Shown: positions 33,342-42,903, counted from the first letter of the stretch. The stretch is 64,000 bases of DNA from Halobellus rarus (GCF_024494595.1 NZ_JANHDI010000007.1:62001-126000); one strand, 5' to 3'. Translations and numbers: made by a program. The notes: generated by a model from the sequence alone, not told the origin.

Positions 33342-33821
33342 TTACGCGGGAGCGGCGGCCTTCTTTTTCGTCGCAGACTGCTCTTTGACGAACGTCACCG
33401 GGCAGTCGGCCTCGACCAGCACCTTCTGCGCCGTCGAGCCGAACAGGGCCTTCCCCGTAGCCGAGCGACTGCGACCGCCGACGACGACGAGGTCGGCGTC
33501 CTCCAGCTCGCTCTGTCGGAGGATGGCGTCGCTCGTCTCGCCGATCGCACCGCGGACGACGTAGTCGATGCCGGCGCGGTCGAGGCGCTCGGCGATCTCG
33601 CGGCCGACCCGCGATCGCCGAGCGATGTCGTCGGGGGTGCTCTCGGCGTCGTCGTCGATGTTCAGTTTCTCCGCGATCGCGTCGTACTGCTTCCGGTCGA
33701 AGGCGTGAAGCAGGACGATCGTACCGTCGGGGTCGACGATCGAGGTCGCCGTGTCGAGGAGTTCGTCGATTCGCTGTTCGTCGTTCGGGCCGAACGCAAG
33801 CAGTACCGTATTCATGCTCAT
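33342..33821 (-). CDS. Universal stress protein UspA family
   Basis: The product has 159 residues, a single Usp domain. It begins MNTVLLAFGPNDEQRIDELL and contains VVGGRSRSATGKALFGSTAQ, the ATP-binding loop (G-x2-G-x9-G-S/T type), and ends VLVEADCPVTFVKE with an Ala/Lys tail. It is likely ATP-binding, unlike the two Usp proteins at 21.8-23.2 kb. An AT-rich block at 33860-33885 upstream (minus AAGTTAAAATC) is a probable TATA box with a short leader. Confidence 0.85.
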   Translation of the reverse strand: MSMNTVLLAFGPNDEQRIDELLDTATSIVDPDGTIVLLHAFDRKQYDAIAEKLNIDDDAESTPDDIARRSRVGREIAERLDRAGIDYVVRGAIGETSDAILRQSELEDADLVVVGGRSRSATGKALFGSTAQKVLVEADCPVTFVKEQSATKKKAAAPA

Positions 33822-34004
33822 CTTGGTTGTACCAACGAGCCACGACTACTTGAGTCTTTTGAGATTTTAACTTAGATTTGAGTTAATATTTGGCACAAAA
33901 TACCCGCCCCGTCGAGACGGCCGGCCGTCTTTCCGGACGGGCGAGAGCCGGTGGGTTGCAACCGAGTAAAAAGAGTTATTTCGAGGTGAGTTCACTCTCT
34001 GACG

Positions 34005-35438
34005 ATGCCCAACCGACCGTCCAACAGGGAGCCGAACGTCGGCGGCGACCCGCCGCGTTCACGGTGGAGTCGCGAGCAGGCCGCCGGGATCGAGCGCACG
34101 CCCGAGACGGTCGCACCGATCATCTACCCGCCGGAGTCGACGCCCGCCAAGGACGTCCACGTCTGGGACACGTGGCTGCTGCGGGACCGTCACGGCCGCC
34201 TGGCGGACCTCGACGGTTGGCGCGTCGTGTTCTCGCTGACCGCTCCGAAAGACCTCCTCCCCGGCAAGCGCCACGACGTCGCCAGGATCCGCTACTTCTA
34301 CTCGCGCGACGGTCGGCAGTGGCACGACGGCGGCCCCGTGTTCGACGGCGGCGCCCTGGGACAGCGGCAGTGGGCCGGATCGGCGCTGTACGACGACGGC
34401 GACGTCTACCTCTACTACACCGCGGCCGGGACCGAGGGGGCCGCGGAACTGACGTACACGCAGCGTCTCGCGGGCGCGTCGGGCGGGAAGGTCACGACTA
34501 CCGACTCGTCGCTCTCGATCGACGGTCCGTGGACCCACCGCGAACTGCTCCGCCCCGACGGCGAGTGGTACGAGACCGAACCGCAGTCCCGCGGGATGAT
34601 CTACACCTTCCGCGATCCGTGGTTCTACGAGGACCCCGAGACGGGCGAGGTCTGTCTGCTGTTCGAGGCCAACGCGCCGGTCCCGGCGGGCAGCGACCGC
34701 TGCGGCGGTGACCCCGCTCGCCAGGAGTTCAACGGCGCCGTCGGCGTCGCGGTGTCGCCGTCGGGCGATCCGATGGAGTGGGAGCTCCGCCCCCCGATCC
34801 TCGAGAGCGTCTGCACCAACCAGGAGCTCGAACGGCCGCACGTGGTCTACTGGGAGGGGCGGTACTACCTCTTCGTGTCGAGCCATATGCACACCTTCGC
34901 GCCCGGGATCGAAGGGTACGACGCGCTCTACGGCTTCGTGGCCGACTCGCTGGGCGGTCCGTACCGGCCGCTGAACGACTCCGGGTTGGTCGTCACGAAC
35001 CCCCACAACGCCCCCTTCCAGGCGTACTCGTGGATGGCCTTTCCGCACCGCGAGGAGATCCTCGTCGAGAGCTTCTTCAACTACTTCGACTTCGCCGGCG
35101 ACTCCCTCGACGAGATCGCGCACCTCTCCGAACGCGAACAGCGCCGCCGGTTCGGCGGGACCCTGGGACCGACGATCCGACTCGGGGTCGACGGCGACCG
35201 GACGCGGGTGCTCGGCACGCTCGATCACTGGCACATCCCGACGCTGAACGAGCCGCTTCCCGACTTCGACGTCGACGATCCCGCCGGGGCCGTGCCCGGG
35301 GACGGCGACGGGCCGCTCGGCCCGTCGGCCAGACGCGATTTCCGGGAGTCGGAGTACCTCGACTGCGACGGCGCGGCGACCGACGGGGGGGACCCCCGGC
35401 CCGAGCTGGTCGGCTCGTACGACGGTTACTCGATATAG
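34005..35438 (+). CDS. Glycoside hydrolase family 68 (levansucrase/inulosucrase-like)
   Basis: This fructosyltransferase splits sucrose and builds fructans or transfers fructose to water. The product has 477 residues. The three GH68 catalytic residues are present: nucleophile D55 in VHVWDTWLL, stabiliser D204 in TFRDPWFYED, and acid/base E276 in TNQELERPHVV (E274 being the upstream Glu of the E-x-E pair). No signal peptide is visible; the first 35 residues are polar and basic, so the enzyme looks cytoplasmic, unlike secreted bacterial levansucrases. A TATA-like GAGTTATTTCG lies 28 bp before the ATG. It is convergent with the GH32 gene (45 bp gap), both acting on fructosides. Confidence 0.9.
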   Translation: MPNRPSNREPNVGGDPPRSRWSREQAAGIERTPETVAPIIYPPESTPAKDVHVWDTWLLRDRHGRLADLDGWRVVFSLTAPKDLLPGKRHDVARIRYFYSRDGRQWHDGGPVFDGGALGQRQWAGSALYDDGDVYLYYTAAGTEGAAELTYTQRLAGASGGKVTTTDSSLSIDGPWTHRELLRPDGEWYETEPQSRGMIYTFRDPWFYEDPETGEVCLLFEANAPVPAGSDRCGGDPARQEFNGAVGVAVSPSGDPMEWELRPPILESVCTNQELERPHVVYWEGRYYLFVSSHMHTFAPGIEGYDALYGFVADSLGGPYRPLNDSGLVVTNPHNAPFQAYSWMAFPHREEILVESFFNYFDFAGDSLDEIAHLSEREQRRRFGGTLGPTIRLGVDGDRTRVLGTLDHWHIPTLNEPLPDFDVDDPAGAVPGDGDGPLGPSARRDFRESEYLDCDGAATDGGDPRPELVGSYDGYSI

Positions 35439-35483
35439 GGTGAACTCGGCTCGTACGACGACTACGCGATGTCTCCCGGAACC

Positions 35484-37631
35484 CTAGCGAGTCGCGGGTG
35501 TCGATCGCCGCTCGCGCGCCCCCGACGGCGACCACGCGTCGCCCAGTTCCCACACCGAGAAGTCCGCGACTTCTGCCCGGCCGCCGAGGGCGGCGACCGC
35601 GAGGCCGGTGCTGTCGTCCCGCGTGGGATAGACGCGGCTCGTCAGGCAGTGACGCTCGTTGACGAACGCCTCGATCACCGAGCCGTCGAGGAACAGCCGC
35701 AGCGACAGCGGTTCGTCGTACGGCGTGACCCCCATCCGCTGCTCGTCGCTCCGGGCCCGGGGGTCCTCGCTGGCGTTCGCCCGGTCGACGACCAGTTCGT
35801 TTTCGGCCGTGTAGCTGATCTCGGTTCTCTCCCGCCGGTCGGGCGACTCGAAGACCGACAGCGTCACCGCGTCGGCGTCGCGGAGCGATATCGTCGCTGT
35901 CAGCTCCAGCGTTCGACCGCTCGCCGGTAGCTCCCGCCGCTCGTCGTCGAGGTCGATCGCGGCCGAGTCGACGTATTGTGTCTCTCTGAGATCTTTCAGT
36001 TGATCTGCCGGGCGCTGTCTGAGATCGCCCGAGTCGTCCACGTCGATGCGGCGCGGCACCGACAGCGACCCCGACCACCCGGCGTCCCACTGGGCCTCGT
36101 CGTCGCGGGCCTCCGGGAGCCAGCCCCAGGTCAGGTAGCCGTCGTCGACCGCCATCGACTGCGGGGCGTAGAAGTCGCCGTGATCCAGTATCCCCCGCGA
36201 TTCCACCTCGAAGCCGTCGTCGCTGCGCTCGCCGACGAAGTACACCACGTCCTCGTAGTTGGAGACGTGTAGCAGCTCCTTCTCACCCAACCGCAACAGT
36301 TCCGGACACTCCCAGACGGCCCCCGAGTCCGCCTCGTCGCCGACGAGCAGCGTCCCCTCGTACGTCCAGTCCCGGAGGTCCTCGGACGTGTAGTGGAAGG
36401 CCGTGCCGCCGACGTCGGCGACGCCGGAACCGATGATCTGGTGCCACTGATCGTCCTCGTACCAGACGTTGTGGTCCCGGAACTCCGCCTCCCAGTGTTC
36501 GGTCTCCAGGACGTCCACGTCGGTCGGGGCTGATTCGATGACCGGATTTGCCGGGTCTTTCGTCCACGACCGGAGCGACCCGTCGGTTGCGGTCGCCAGA
36601 CACGGGAGCTGTTTGCGCCCGCGTCCCCCGGTGTACAGCAGCGTCGGCGTTCCGTCGTCGTCGACCGCACAGCCCGACCAGCAGCCGTCGCGATCGGGGC
36701 CGTCGGGCGAGGGCGCGAGCGCGAGCGGCTCGTCTCGCCAGTGGACGAGGTCGTCGCTGACGGCGTGACCCCAGTGGATCGCGTGGTGGTACGGCCCGGC
36801 CGGGTTGTACTGGTAGAACACGTGATACCGCCCCTCGTGTTCGATGAGGCCGTTCGGGTCGTTGATCCAATTCGCCGGCGGGGAGATATGGAACCGGGGG
36901 CGGTGCGGGTCGTCGCGGAGGCGCGCGCGGAGGCGCTCGAAGCCCCCTCGGTCCACCGGACGGTCGAACCACGGGTCGGGGCCGGCCGCCAGCGATTCGA
37001 CGAAGCCCGCGGCGACGCGGTCGCGGTTGGCGGCGATTTCGTCGGCCGGATCGGCCCCGAACGCCAGCGTGCTGGCCCCCAGCACCGCGCCGTCGCCGTG
37101 GTGCCAGGCGACCACCGACGTCTGCACGGGGCGGTCGTGTTCGCCCTCGACGGTCGAGGCGAGCACCTCGCCCTCGGCCGGGAGGACCGCCTCGTACCGC
37201 GCGAACGGCACCGTCCCGTGGTCTGCGATCGGAATCCGCAGGCCCCCGAACCCCTCGACGGCGGGGTGGTCGTCGTACACGGACCGCCACAGCAACCCGG
37301 TCGGAGCCGACACGCTCGCCGTGCCGACGGCGTCGGGAGCGACCGGGTCGATCCCGAGCGGTTCGACCGCGCTCACGGCTCGGAGGCCGAGGAGGAGGCC
37401 GCCGCCGTCGCGCACGTAGTCGGCGAGCGCCGCCGCGACACCCTCGTCGATATCGCTCGGGTCCTCGGCGCGGTGCCACCAGATCACGTCGTGTGACATC
37501 GATGCGGCGACGTCGTCGGTCCCGATCACGTCGAGGTCGTACCGGCCGCTCGCCCACTCCCGCGCGGCCGCCTGTTGGTCGCTCGGGCGCCCGTCGACGA
37601 GAAACCCGACGCGAATCGGCGTCGAAACCAT
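35484..37631 (-). CDS. GH32 fructosidase with N-terminal GATase-like domain
   Basis: The product has 715 residues from ATG 37631. Residues 1-215 form a class I GATase/ThuA-like (DUF4960-like) domain: a first strand RVGFLVDGRPSDQ and the hallmark ALADYVRDGGGLLLGLRAV. The catalytic Cys of amidotransferases is not seen. Residues ~240-555 are the five-bladed GH32 propeller: nucleophile D258 in NWINDPNGL, D386 in FRDHNVWY (in place of RDP) and acid/base E441 in VWECPELL. Residues ~570-700 are the C-terminal beta-sandwich. It should release fructose from sucrose or levan. No signal peptide. The start is supported by a TATA box 25 bp upstream; a longer ORF upstream is not used. Confidence 0.9.
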   Translation of the reverse strand: MVSTPIRVGFLVDGRPSDQQAAAREWASGRYDLDVIGTDDVAASMSHDVIWWHRAEDPSDIDEGVAAALADYVRDGGGLLLGLRAVSAVEPLGIDPVAPDAVGTASVSAPTGLLWRSVYDDHPAVEGFGGLRIPIADHGTVPFARYEAVLPAEGEVLASTVEGEHDRPVQTSVVAWHHGDGAVLGASTLAFGADPADEIAANRDRVAAGFVESLAAGPDPWFDRPVDRGGFERLRARLRDDPHRPRFHISPPANWINDPNGLIEHEGRYHVFYQYNPAGPYHHAIHWGHAVSDDLVHWRDEPLALAPSPDGPDRDGCWSGCAVDDDGTPTLLYTGGRGRKQLPCLATATDGSLRSWTKDPANPVIESAPTDVDVLETEHWEAEFRDHNVWYEDDQWHQIIGSGVADVGGTAFHYTSEDLRDWTYEGTLLVGDEADSGAVWECPELLRLGEKELLHVSNYEDVVYFVGERSDDGFEVESRGILDHGDFYAPQSMAVDDGYLTWGWLPEARDDEAQWDAGWSGSLSVPRRIDVDDSGDLRQRPADQLKDLRETQYVDSAAIDLDDERRELPASGRTLELTATISLRDADAVTLSVFESPDRRERTEISYTAENELVVDRANASEDPRARSDEQRMGVTPYDEPLSLRLFLDGSVIEAFVNERHCLTSRVYPTRDDSTGLAVAALGGRAEVADFSVWELGDAWSPSGARERRSTPATR

Positions 37632-37650
37632 ACCGAGATTAATTCGCCCC

Positions 37651-37661
37651 CGAATAAAAAC
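37651..37661 (-). promoter_or_regulatory. TATA box of the GH32 gene
   Basis: Minus-strand GTTTTTATTCG is centred 25 bp before ATG 37631, predicting a leaderless mRNA. It lies in the 287-bp divergent region shared with the GH13 gene. Confidence 0.55.
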
Positions 37662-37918
37662 GCAACCCATCCGGCGGGAAATTATTAACTCGATCTCGGG
37701 TAGTTCTCACAACGGTTAATACGGAACGGGCGGAAGCGGAGACGACGATCGGGGATCCGACGGCGGTCACCTCCCCTTTGCTCGTGGCCGACGGGGCGAG
37801 TCGCGTGGGCCGACGAGGCGGTTCGTCGGTCGAACCGCAGTGCGCGGCCGCTCGCTCCGCGCGCCGGCGAAACAGACACCACGACCCGCCGACGGACTCC
37901 CGTCTACACCTCCCAACT

Positions 37919-39598
37919 ATGAGAGAACGCACCTGGTGGAAGGAAGCGGTCGTATATCAGATCTATCCGAAGAGCTTCAGCGACTCCGACGGCGACGGGT
38001 TCGGGGACCTCCCGGGGGTCATCGAACGCCTCGACCACCTCGAGCGACTCGGCGTCGACTGCGTCTGGCTCAATCCGGTCTACGAGTCGCCCCAGCGCGA
38101 CAACGGCTACGACGTCAGCGACTACCGCGCGGTCCACCCGGCGTTCGGGACGATGGACGACTGGGATCGCCTCCTCGAGGAACTCCACGAACGCGACATC
38201 CGGCTCGTGATGGATATGGTCCCCAACCACACGTCGTCGGACCACGAGTGGTTCCAGCGGTCGCGGTCCGAGCCCGACGGCGAATACGGCGATTACTACA
38301 TCTGGCGCGAGGGCAGCACCGACGCGAACGGCGATCCGGTGCCCCCGAACAACTGGGAATCCTTCTTCGGGGGATCCGCCTGGGAGTACGACGAGGAGCG
38401 CGAGGCGTGGTACCTCCACCTCTACGACGTGAGCCAGCCGGACCTCAACTGGCGGAACCCCGCGGTCCGCGAGGCGATGACCGACACGATGAACTGGTGG
38501 CTGGATCGGGGGATCGACGGGTTCCGCCTGGACGTCGTGAACCTGCTCTCGAAGGCCGAAGGGCTCCCGGACGGAGATCCGAGCAACGACTGGGTCGGGA
38601 GCGAGCACTTCGTCGACGGGCCGCGAATCCACGAGTACCTCGGCGAAATCCGAGAGAACGTGTTCGCCGGCACCGACGCCGTCGCCATCGGCGAGATGCC
38701 GAACCTCGACCTCGACCACGCGCGGCAATACACGGGCCCCGACGGCCCGCTTGACCTGGTCTTCCACTTCGAACACGTCGGCCTCGACTTCGGCGAGCGG
38801 GGTCGGTGGGACGTCGGCGAGTGGGACCTCCGCGACCTCAAGCAGACCTTGCACCGCTGGCAGGACGGTCTCGACTGGAACAGCCTGTTCTTCGAGAACC
38901 ACGACCAGCCCCGGTCGGTCTCGCGGTTCGGCGACGACGAGCGCTACCGCTACGAGTCGGCGACGGCGCTCGCGACGATCCTCCTGACGCTCCGCGGGAC
39001 GCCGTTCGTCTACCAGGGCCAGGAGATCGGGATGACCAACGGGACCTTCGAGAGCCTCGAGGACGTCAGCGACGTCGACACCGTGCGGAACGTCCGGGAA
39101 CTGATCGCCGAGGGAGTCGTTAGAGACTACGAGTCGATCCGCCACGTCGTCGACCATCGGACGCGAGACAACGCGCGGACGCCGATGCAGTGGGACGACA
39201 CGGCCCACGCGGGCTTCACCGACGGCGAGCCGTGGATCCCGGTCAACGAGAACTACCCCGAGATCAACGTCGCCCGCGAGCGCGAGCGGACGCCGTCGGT
39301 GCTCTCGTATTACGAGTCGCTGATCGACCTCCGGGACCGGACCGAGGCGCTCGTCTACGGGGACTACGAGTTGCACCGCCCCGACGACGAGCAGTTGTTC
39401 GTCTACACGCGGACGCTGGGAGACGAGCGGATCGTCGTCGTGATCAACTTCTCCGAGCGCGATGCGACCGCGGACCTCGACGTGCTCGAACCGGACGCGT
39501 CACTGCGTCTCGGCAACTACGACGAAACCGCCGCGGATCCGCCCGCGACGCTGGCACTGCGGCCGTACGAGACGCGGCTGTACGAGCAGTCGATCTGA
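37919..39598 (+). CDS. GH13 alpha-glucosidase (oligo-1,6-glucosidase / sucrase-like)
   Basis: The product has 559 residues from ATG 37919, where homology starts (WWKEAVVYQIYPKSFSDSDG). The GH13 active-site motifs are all present: DMVPNHTSSDHEW, GFRLDVVN with nucleophile D205, IGEM with acid/base E259, and FENHDQPRS with D329. The segment after region II (DVVN) and the GMTN in YQGQEIGMTN are typical of alpha-glucosidases acting on small oligosaccharides rather than polymers. It lacks a signal peptide, so it works on imported sugars, consistent with the ABC importer at 43-48 kb. An upstream extension to 37778 would be basic and disordered and is not supported. Confidence 0.92.
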   Translation: MRERTWWKEAVVYQIYPKSFSDSDGDGFGDLPGVIERLDHLERLGVDCVWLNPVYESPQRDNGYDVSDYRAVHPAFGTMDDWDRLLEELHERDIRLVMDMVPNHTSSDHEWFQRSRSEPDGEYGDYYIWREGSTDANGDPVPPNNWESFFGGSAWEYDEEREAWYLHLYDVSQPDLNWRNPAVREAMTDTMNWWLDRGIDGFRLDVVNLLSKAEGLPDGDPSNDWVGSEHFVDGPRIHEYLGEIRENVFAGTDAVAIGEMPNLDLDHARQYTGPDGPLDLVFHFEHVGLDFGERGRWDVGEWDLRDLKQTLHRWQDGLDWNSLFFENHDQPRSVSRFGDDERYRYESATALATILLTLRGTPFVYQGQEIGMTNGTFESLEDVSDVDTVRNVRELIAEGVVRDYESIRHVVDHRTRDNARTPMQWDDTAHAGFTDGEPWIPVNENYPEINVARERERTPSVLSYYESLIDLRDRTEALVYGDYELHRPDDEQLFVYTRTLGDERIVVVINFSERDATADLDVLEPDASLRLGNYDETAADPPATLALRPYETRLYEQSI

Positions 39599-39644
39599 GG
39601 CGGCCGCCGCGACGGCCCCTCCCGGACGTTCCGTTCTCGCCCGA

Positions 39645-40568
39645 TCACTCGAACGTATAGAGCCTGACCTCGCACGACGGACAGAAAAGCGTCTCTCTGG
39701 GGACGTCGTTCGGGCCGGTGTGACCGCCGCAGCAGTCCATTTCGTTCCCCCGTTCGAGTTCCGTCCCGCACTCGGGACAGTCGTCGAGGAACATCCGACA
39801 GGTCTGGGCGGCCGCCAGCGCCGTCGCGTCGTCGTCGACGAACGCGGCCGCCGCTCTCGCTCCGCCCACCTCCGCGACGGCGACCGGCCGCGAGAGCCAC
39901 GTCTCCTCGACGGCGTTCGCGTCGGCGTGGGGTGCGAGCGCGACCCACTCCTCGCCGTCCTGGCTGACTGCGTCGGCGGCCGCCGCCGGCGAAACCTCCA
40001 GTGCGGCGTCGGCCAGCGCCTCGGTTTCGAGTCCCCGGAACTCCTCCATCTCCGCGTGCCACTCCGCCTCGAACGCCGCGGTGGGGACGATCGTGTCGCC
40101 GTCGATCGCCAGGACCCCGGCGGCGACGAGCCGATCCAGCAGGTCGCCGCCGTCGGAATCCGCCGGTCCGCCGGTCGTCCCGGAATCACCCGGTCCGCCA
40201 ACCTCCCCGGGACGATCGGTACTTCCGGATCCGGCAGTTTCCTCGGATCCGTCCTCCGACGCGCCGCCGTCGGCGCTGAGCGTCCCCGACGCCGCCGGCG
40301 CGTCCGTCCCGTGGAACAGCGCGTCGCCGCCGGGGACCCGCGCGACGATCCGCGGCGCGAACCGGGGCGTGCCCGGGATCAGGTAGCCCCGGAGTCCGAC
40401 GAGAAGCAGTCCGACGGCCGCAACGAGGACCGACAGGAGCGACGAGAGCGAAAACAGCGCCGCCGAGAGTGCGCCCAGGAGCGCGACGTTGACGACGGTG
40501 CACGGCCAGCAGCGGTTCTCCCCGGTGTGCTCCGGTCGACGGAGACTGGCGAGGTGCGAGGGACTCAT
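39645..40568 (-). CDS. Membrane protein with C-terminal zinc ribbon
   Basis: The product has 307 residues. One or two helices (VVNVALLGALSAALFSLSSL, SVLVAAVGLLLVGLRG) lie near the N-terminus. A long Gly/Ser/Asp-rich linker and a soluble domain follow (LLDRLVAAGVLAIDGDTIVP...). The C-terminus has Cys pairs CPECGTE, DCCGGH and CPSCEVRLY that should bind zinc. Function is unknown; it resembles other haloarchaeal membrane/zinc-ribbon proteins of unknown role. It is convergent with the GH13 gene. Confidence 0.7.
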   Translation of the reverse strand: MSPSHLASLRRPEHTGENRCWPCTVVNVALLGALSAALFSLSSLLSVLVAAVGLLLVGLRGYLIPGTPRFAPRIVARVPGGDALFHGTDAPAASGTLSADGGASEDGSEETAGSGSTDRPGEVGGPGDSGTTGGPADSDGGDLLDRLVAAGVLAIDGDTIVPTAAFEAEWHAEMEEFRGLETEALADAALEVSPAAAADAVSQDGEEWVALAPHADANAVEETWLSRPVAVAEVGGARAAAAFVDDDATALAAAQTCRMFLDDCPECGTELERGNEMDCCGGHTGPNDVPRETLFCPSCEVRLYTFE

Positions 40569-40710
40569 CCGTTCGAGGTACCCGCCGCCGCGAAATCAAC
40601 GTTCCGCCGGCGGCGGCGAGGCCGCTGGGACGGTGCACTGAACGGGTACTCGAATCCGTGTGAAACCCACTCAGCGTAGTTTTTTGCCGTTCGCTCCGGT
40701 ATCGAACACA

Positions 40711-41694
40711 ATGGTCGATATGGAATACACGACGCTCGGTGAGACGGGGATGGAGGTCTCCCGGCTCGCGCTCGGGTGTATGAACTTCGGATCTGGGGAA
40801 CCGTGGATGATCGACGACGAGGAGAAGTCACGAGAGATCATCGAGCGCGCGCTGGAACTGGGGATCAACTTCCTGGACACCGCCAACGTCTACTCGCGGG
40901 GCGAGAGCGAGGAGATCGTCGGGCGGGCGATCGAGGAGTACGACCGGTCGGAACTGGTCGTCGCGACGAAGGTGTACCACCGGATGCGCGAGGGACCGAA
41001 CGGCGCGGGGCTCTCGCGGAAGCACGTCCTCGACCAGGCCGAGGCCTCGCTGAACCGGTTGGGAACCGACTACATCGACCTCTATCAGATCCACCGCTGG
41101 GACGACGACACGCCGGTCCACGAGACGCTGTCGGCGCTGGATCACCTCGTCGACGAGGGCGTCGTCCGCTACGTCGGCGCGAGCACGATGCCCGCTTGGA
41201 AGTTCACCCGCGCGCTGTACGCCGCCGACGTCGAGAACTACGAGCGCTTCGTCTCGATGCAGCCGGAGTACAACGCGGTCGACCGACACGAGGAGGCGAA
41301 CGTGCTCCCGGCGTGTGCGGCCGAGGGCGTCGGCGTCCTGCCGTGGTCGCCGCTGGCGGGGGGCTTCCTGACCGGCAAGTACTCACGAGACGAAGAGCCC
41401 GAGTCCGGCCGCGCGGCGACCGACGAGTACACCGCCCGGCGGTTCACCGAGGAGAACTGGGCCGTGTTGGACGAGATCCGCGACATCGCCGAGTCGAAGG
41501 GCGCGACGCCCGCGCAGGTCGGCATCGCCTGGCTGTTGCACAAGGACGTCGTCACCGCGCCGATCATCGGCCCGCGGCGACTCGACCACCTCGAAGAGAA
41601 CGTCGAGTCGCTGGGGATCTCGCTCACCGACGCGGAGATCGAGCGGATCGAGGCCCCGAAGACGCCGCGCTGGCCCGCTCCAGGGAAGGACTGA
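40711..41694 (+). CDS. Aldo/keto reductase
   Basis: The product has 327 residues. The NADP-dependent TIM-barrel family is clear: YTTLGETGMEVSRLALGCMN at the start, catalytic D/Y in FLDTANVYSRGESE, K in VVATKVYHR, H in IDLYQIHRWD, and the cofactor loop near the C-terminus in APIIGPRRLDHLEEN. It reduces aldehydes or ketones, possibly sugars. It is 80 bp upstream of the TrmB-type regulator of the sugar importer; the link with sugar metabolism is contextual only. ATG 40720 is an alternative start. Confidence 0.9.
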   Translation: MVDMEYTTLGETGMEVSRLALGCMNFGSGEPWMIDDEEKSREIIERALELGINFLDTANVYSRGESEEIVGRAIEEYDRSELVVATKVYHRMREGPNGAGLSRKHVLDQAEASLNRLGTDYIDLYQIHRWDDDTPVHETLSALDHLVDEGVVRYVGASTMPAWKFTRALYAADVENYERFVSMQPEYNAVDRHEEANVLPACAAEGVGVLPWSPLAGGFLTGKYSRDEEPESGRAATDEYTARRFTEENWAVLDEIRDIAESKGATPAQVGIAWLLHKDVVTAPIIGPRRLDHLEENVESLGISLTDAEIERIEAPKTPRWPAPGKD

Positions 41695-41775
41695 GGCCGT
41701 GCCGCCGTCTCACCGAACGCCGCGGTCGACTCTGGACGCGACACCGTTTAGTCGCCGCCGCGCCCCCGAACGCGT

Positions 41776-42828
41776 ATGGACACCGAGTCGCTCGTCGAAA
41801 CGTTAAAATCGGCGGGGCTGTCGCCGTACCAGGCGGACGCGTACGTGGCGCTCCTGGATCTCGGGACCGCCTCGGCGACCGACGTCGCCGACGCGAGCGA
41901 CGTCCCGGCTCCGCGGATTTACGACGTCCTCCGGGCCCTGGAGGACCGCGGATACATCGAAACGTTCGAACAGGCCTCGTTGCGAGCGCGAGCGCACAGT
42001 CCCTCGACGGTGCTGGACGATCTCACGGAGCGGGCGGACAGACTGGAGCGCGCCGCCCAGGAGGTCGAAAAGCGGTGGGAACAGCCCGAACTGGAGGCGG
42101 GGGACGCGAGCATCGTGACGCGTTTTCAGACCGTGATCTCCCGCGCGAAGTCCTTCATCGCGAGCGCCAGCCACCAGGTCCTGCTCTCGACGACGCTCGA
42201 GAACTTCGAGCAGTTGCGGCCGGCGCTGCAGGACGCGATGGACCGCGGGGTCTCCGTCCGCGTCTCCGTACATACGGACGACGAGGCGGTCTCACTGAAC
42301 GCGGACCGTTTTGCCGGCCTCTGCACGGAGGTCCACCACCGACCGCTTCCCGCCCCGTTCGTCGCGCTCGCCGACCGCCGCCGTGCGTGCTTCGCGCACC
42401 ACCCGGACTCCTACGACCGCTACGGCGTCCTCGTCAACGACCGGACCCACACGTACGTGTTCTACTGGTACTTCCTCACCTGCCTGTGGGAGCCGTGGGA
42501 GCGGGTCTATCGGGCGTCCGAGGAGGGCTACCCGATCGAGTATTTCGACGTGCGGCACCTCGTTCGAGACCTCCGCGACGTCGACTGGGAGGACGAACCG
42601 GTGCGCCTCCGCGTGGAGGGTTACGACACCAACACGGGCGAGGAGTGTCGCCTCGAGGGGACCATCACCGACGTCCGCGTGCCGTTCGACGCCGAGGCGG
42701 CGACCGGGTTCGAACTCGCCGGACAGGTCACCGTCGACCTCGACGTCGACGGCGAGCACGTGAGCGTCGGCGGCTGGGGCGCGATCATCGAGGACGTCGA
42801 GGGTACCAGACTTACCGTCTTCCGGTGA
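41776..42828 (+). CDS. TrmB-family sugar-responsive transcription regulator
   Basis: The product has 350 residues. Residues 1-70 are the winged helix: GLSPYQADAYVALLDLGTAS with the recognition region VPAPRIYDVLRALEDRGYIE. The middle (~110-245) is a PLD-like fold used for sugar sensing (FIASASHQVLLSTTLENFEQ). The C-terminal ~90 residues form the TrmB-specific beta domain. TrmB proteins bind maltose, trehalose, sucrose or glucose and repress or activate ABC transporter and catabolic genes. The gene lies 133 bp upstream of the ABC solute-binding protein gene, whose promoter has a palindrome that could be its target. Confidence 0.88.
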   Translation: MDTESLVETLKSAGLSPYQADAYVALLDLGTASATDVADASDVPAPRIYDVLRALEDRGYIETFEQASLRARAHSPSTVLDDLTERADRLERAAQEVEKRWEQPELEAGDASIVTRFQTVISRAKSFIASASHQVLLSTTLENFEQLRPALQDAMDRGVSVRVSVHTDDEAVSLNADRFAGLCTEVHHRPLPAPFVALADRRRACFAHHPDSYDRYGVLVNDRTHTYVFYWYFLTCLWEPWERVYRASEEGYPIEYFDVRHLVRDLRDVDWEDEPVRLRVEGYDTNTGEECRLEGTITDVRVPFDAEAATGFELAGQVTVDLDVDGEHVSVGGWGAIIEDVEGTRLTVFR

Positions 42829-42903
42829 TCCGATACCTCGAACGCGATAATTTGAGGGACAGAGCCACAGCACTGCCGGCGTCTCTCTTCTCTATATCTA
42901 TTA

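Noticed and set aside
37778-37918. Upstream extension of the GH13 gene
   Set aside because: Arg/His-rich, disordered and unlike the family N-terminus, which begins at 37919.
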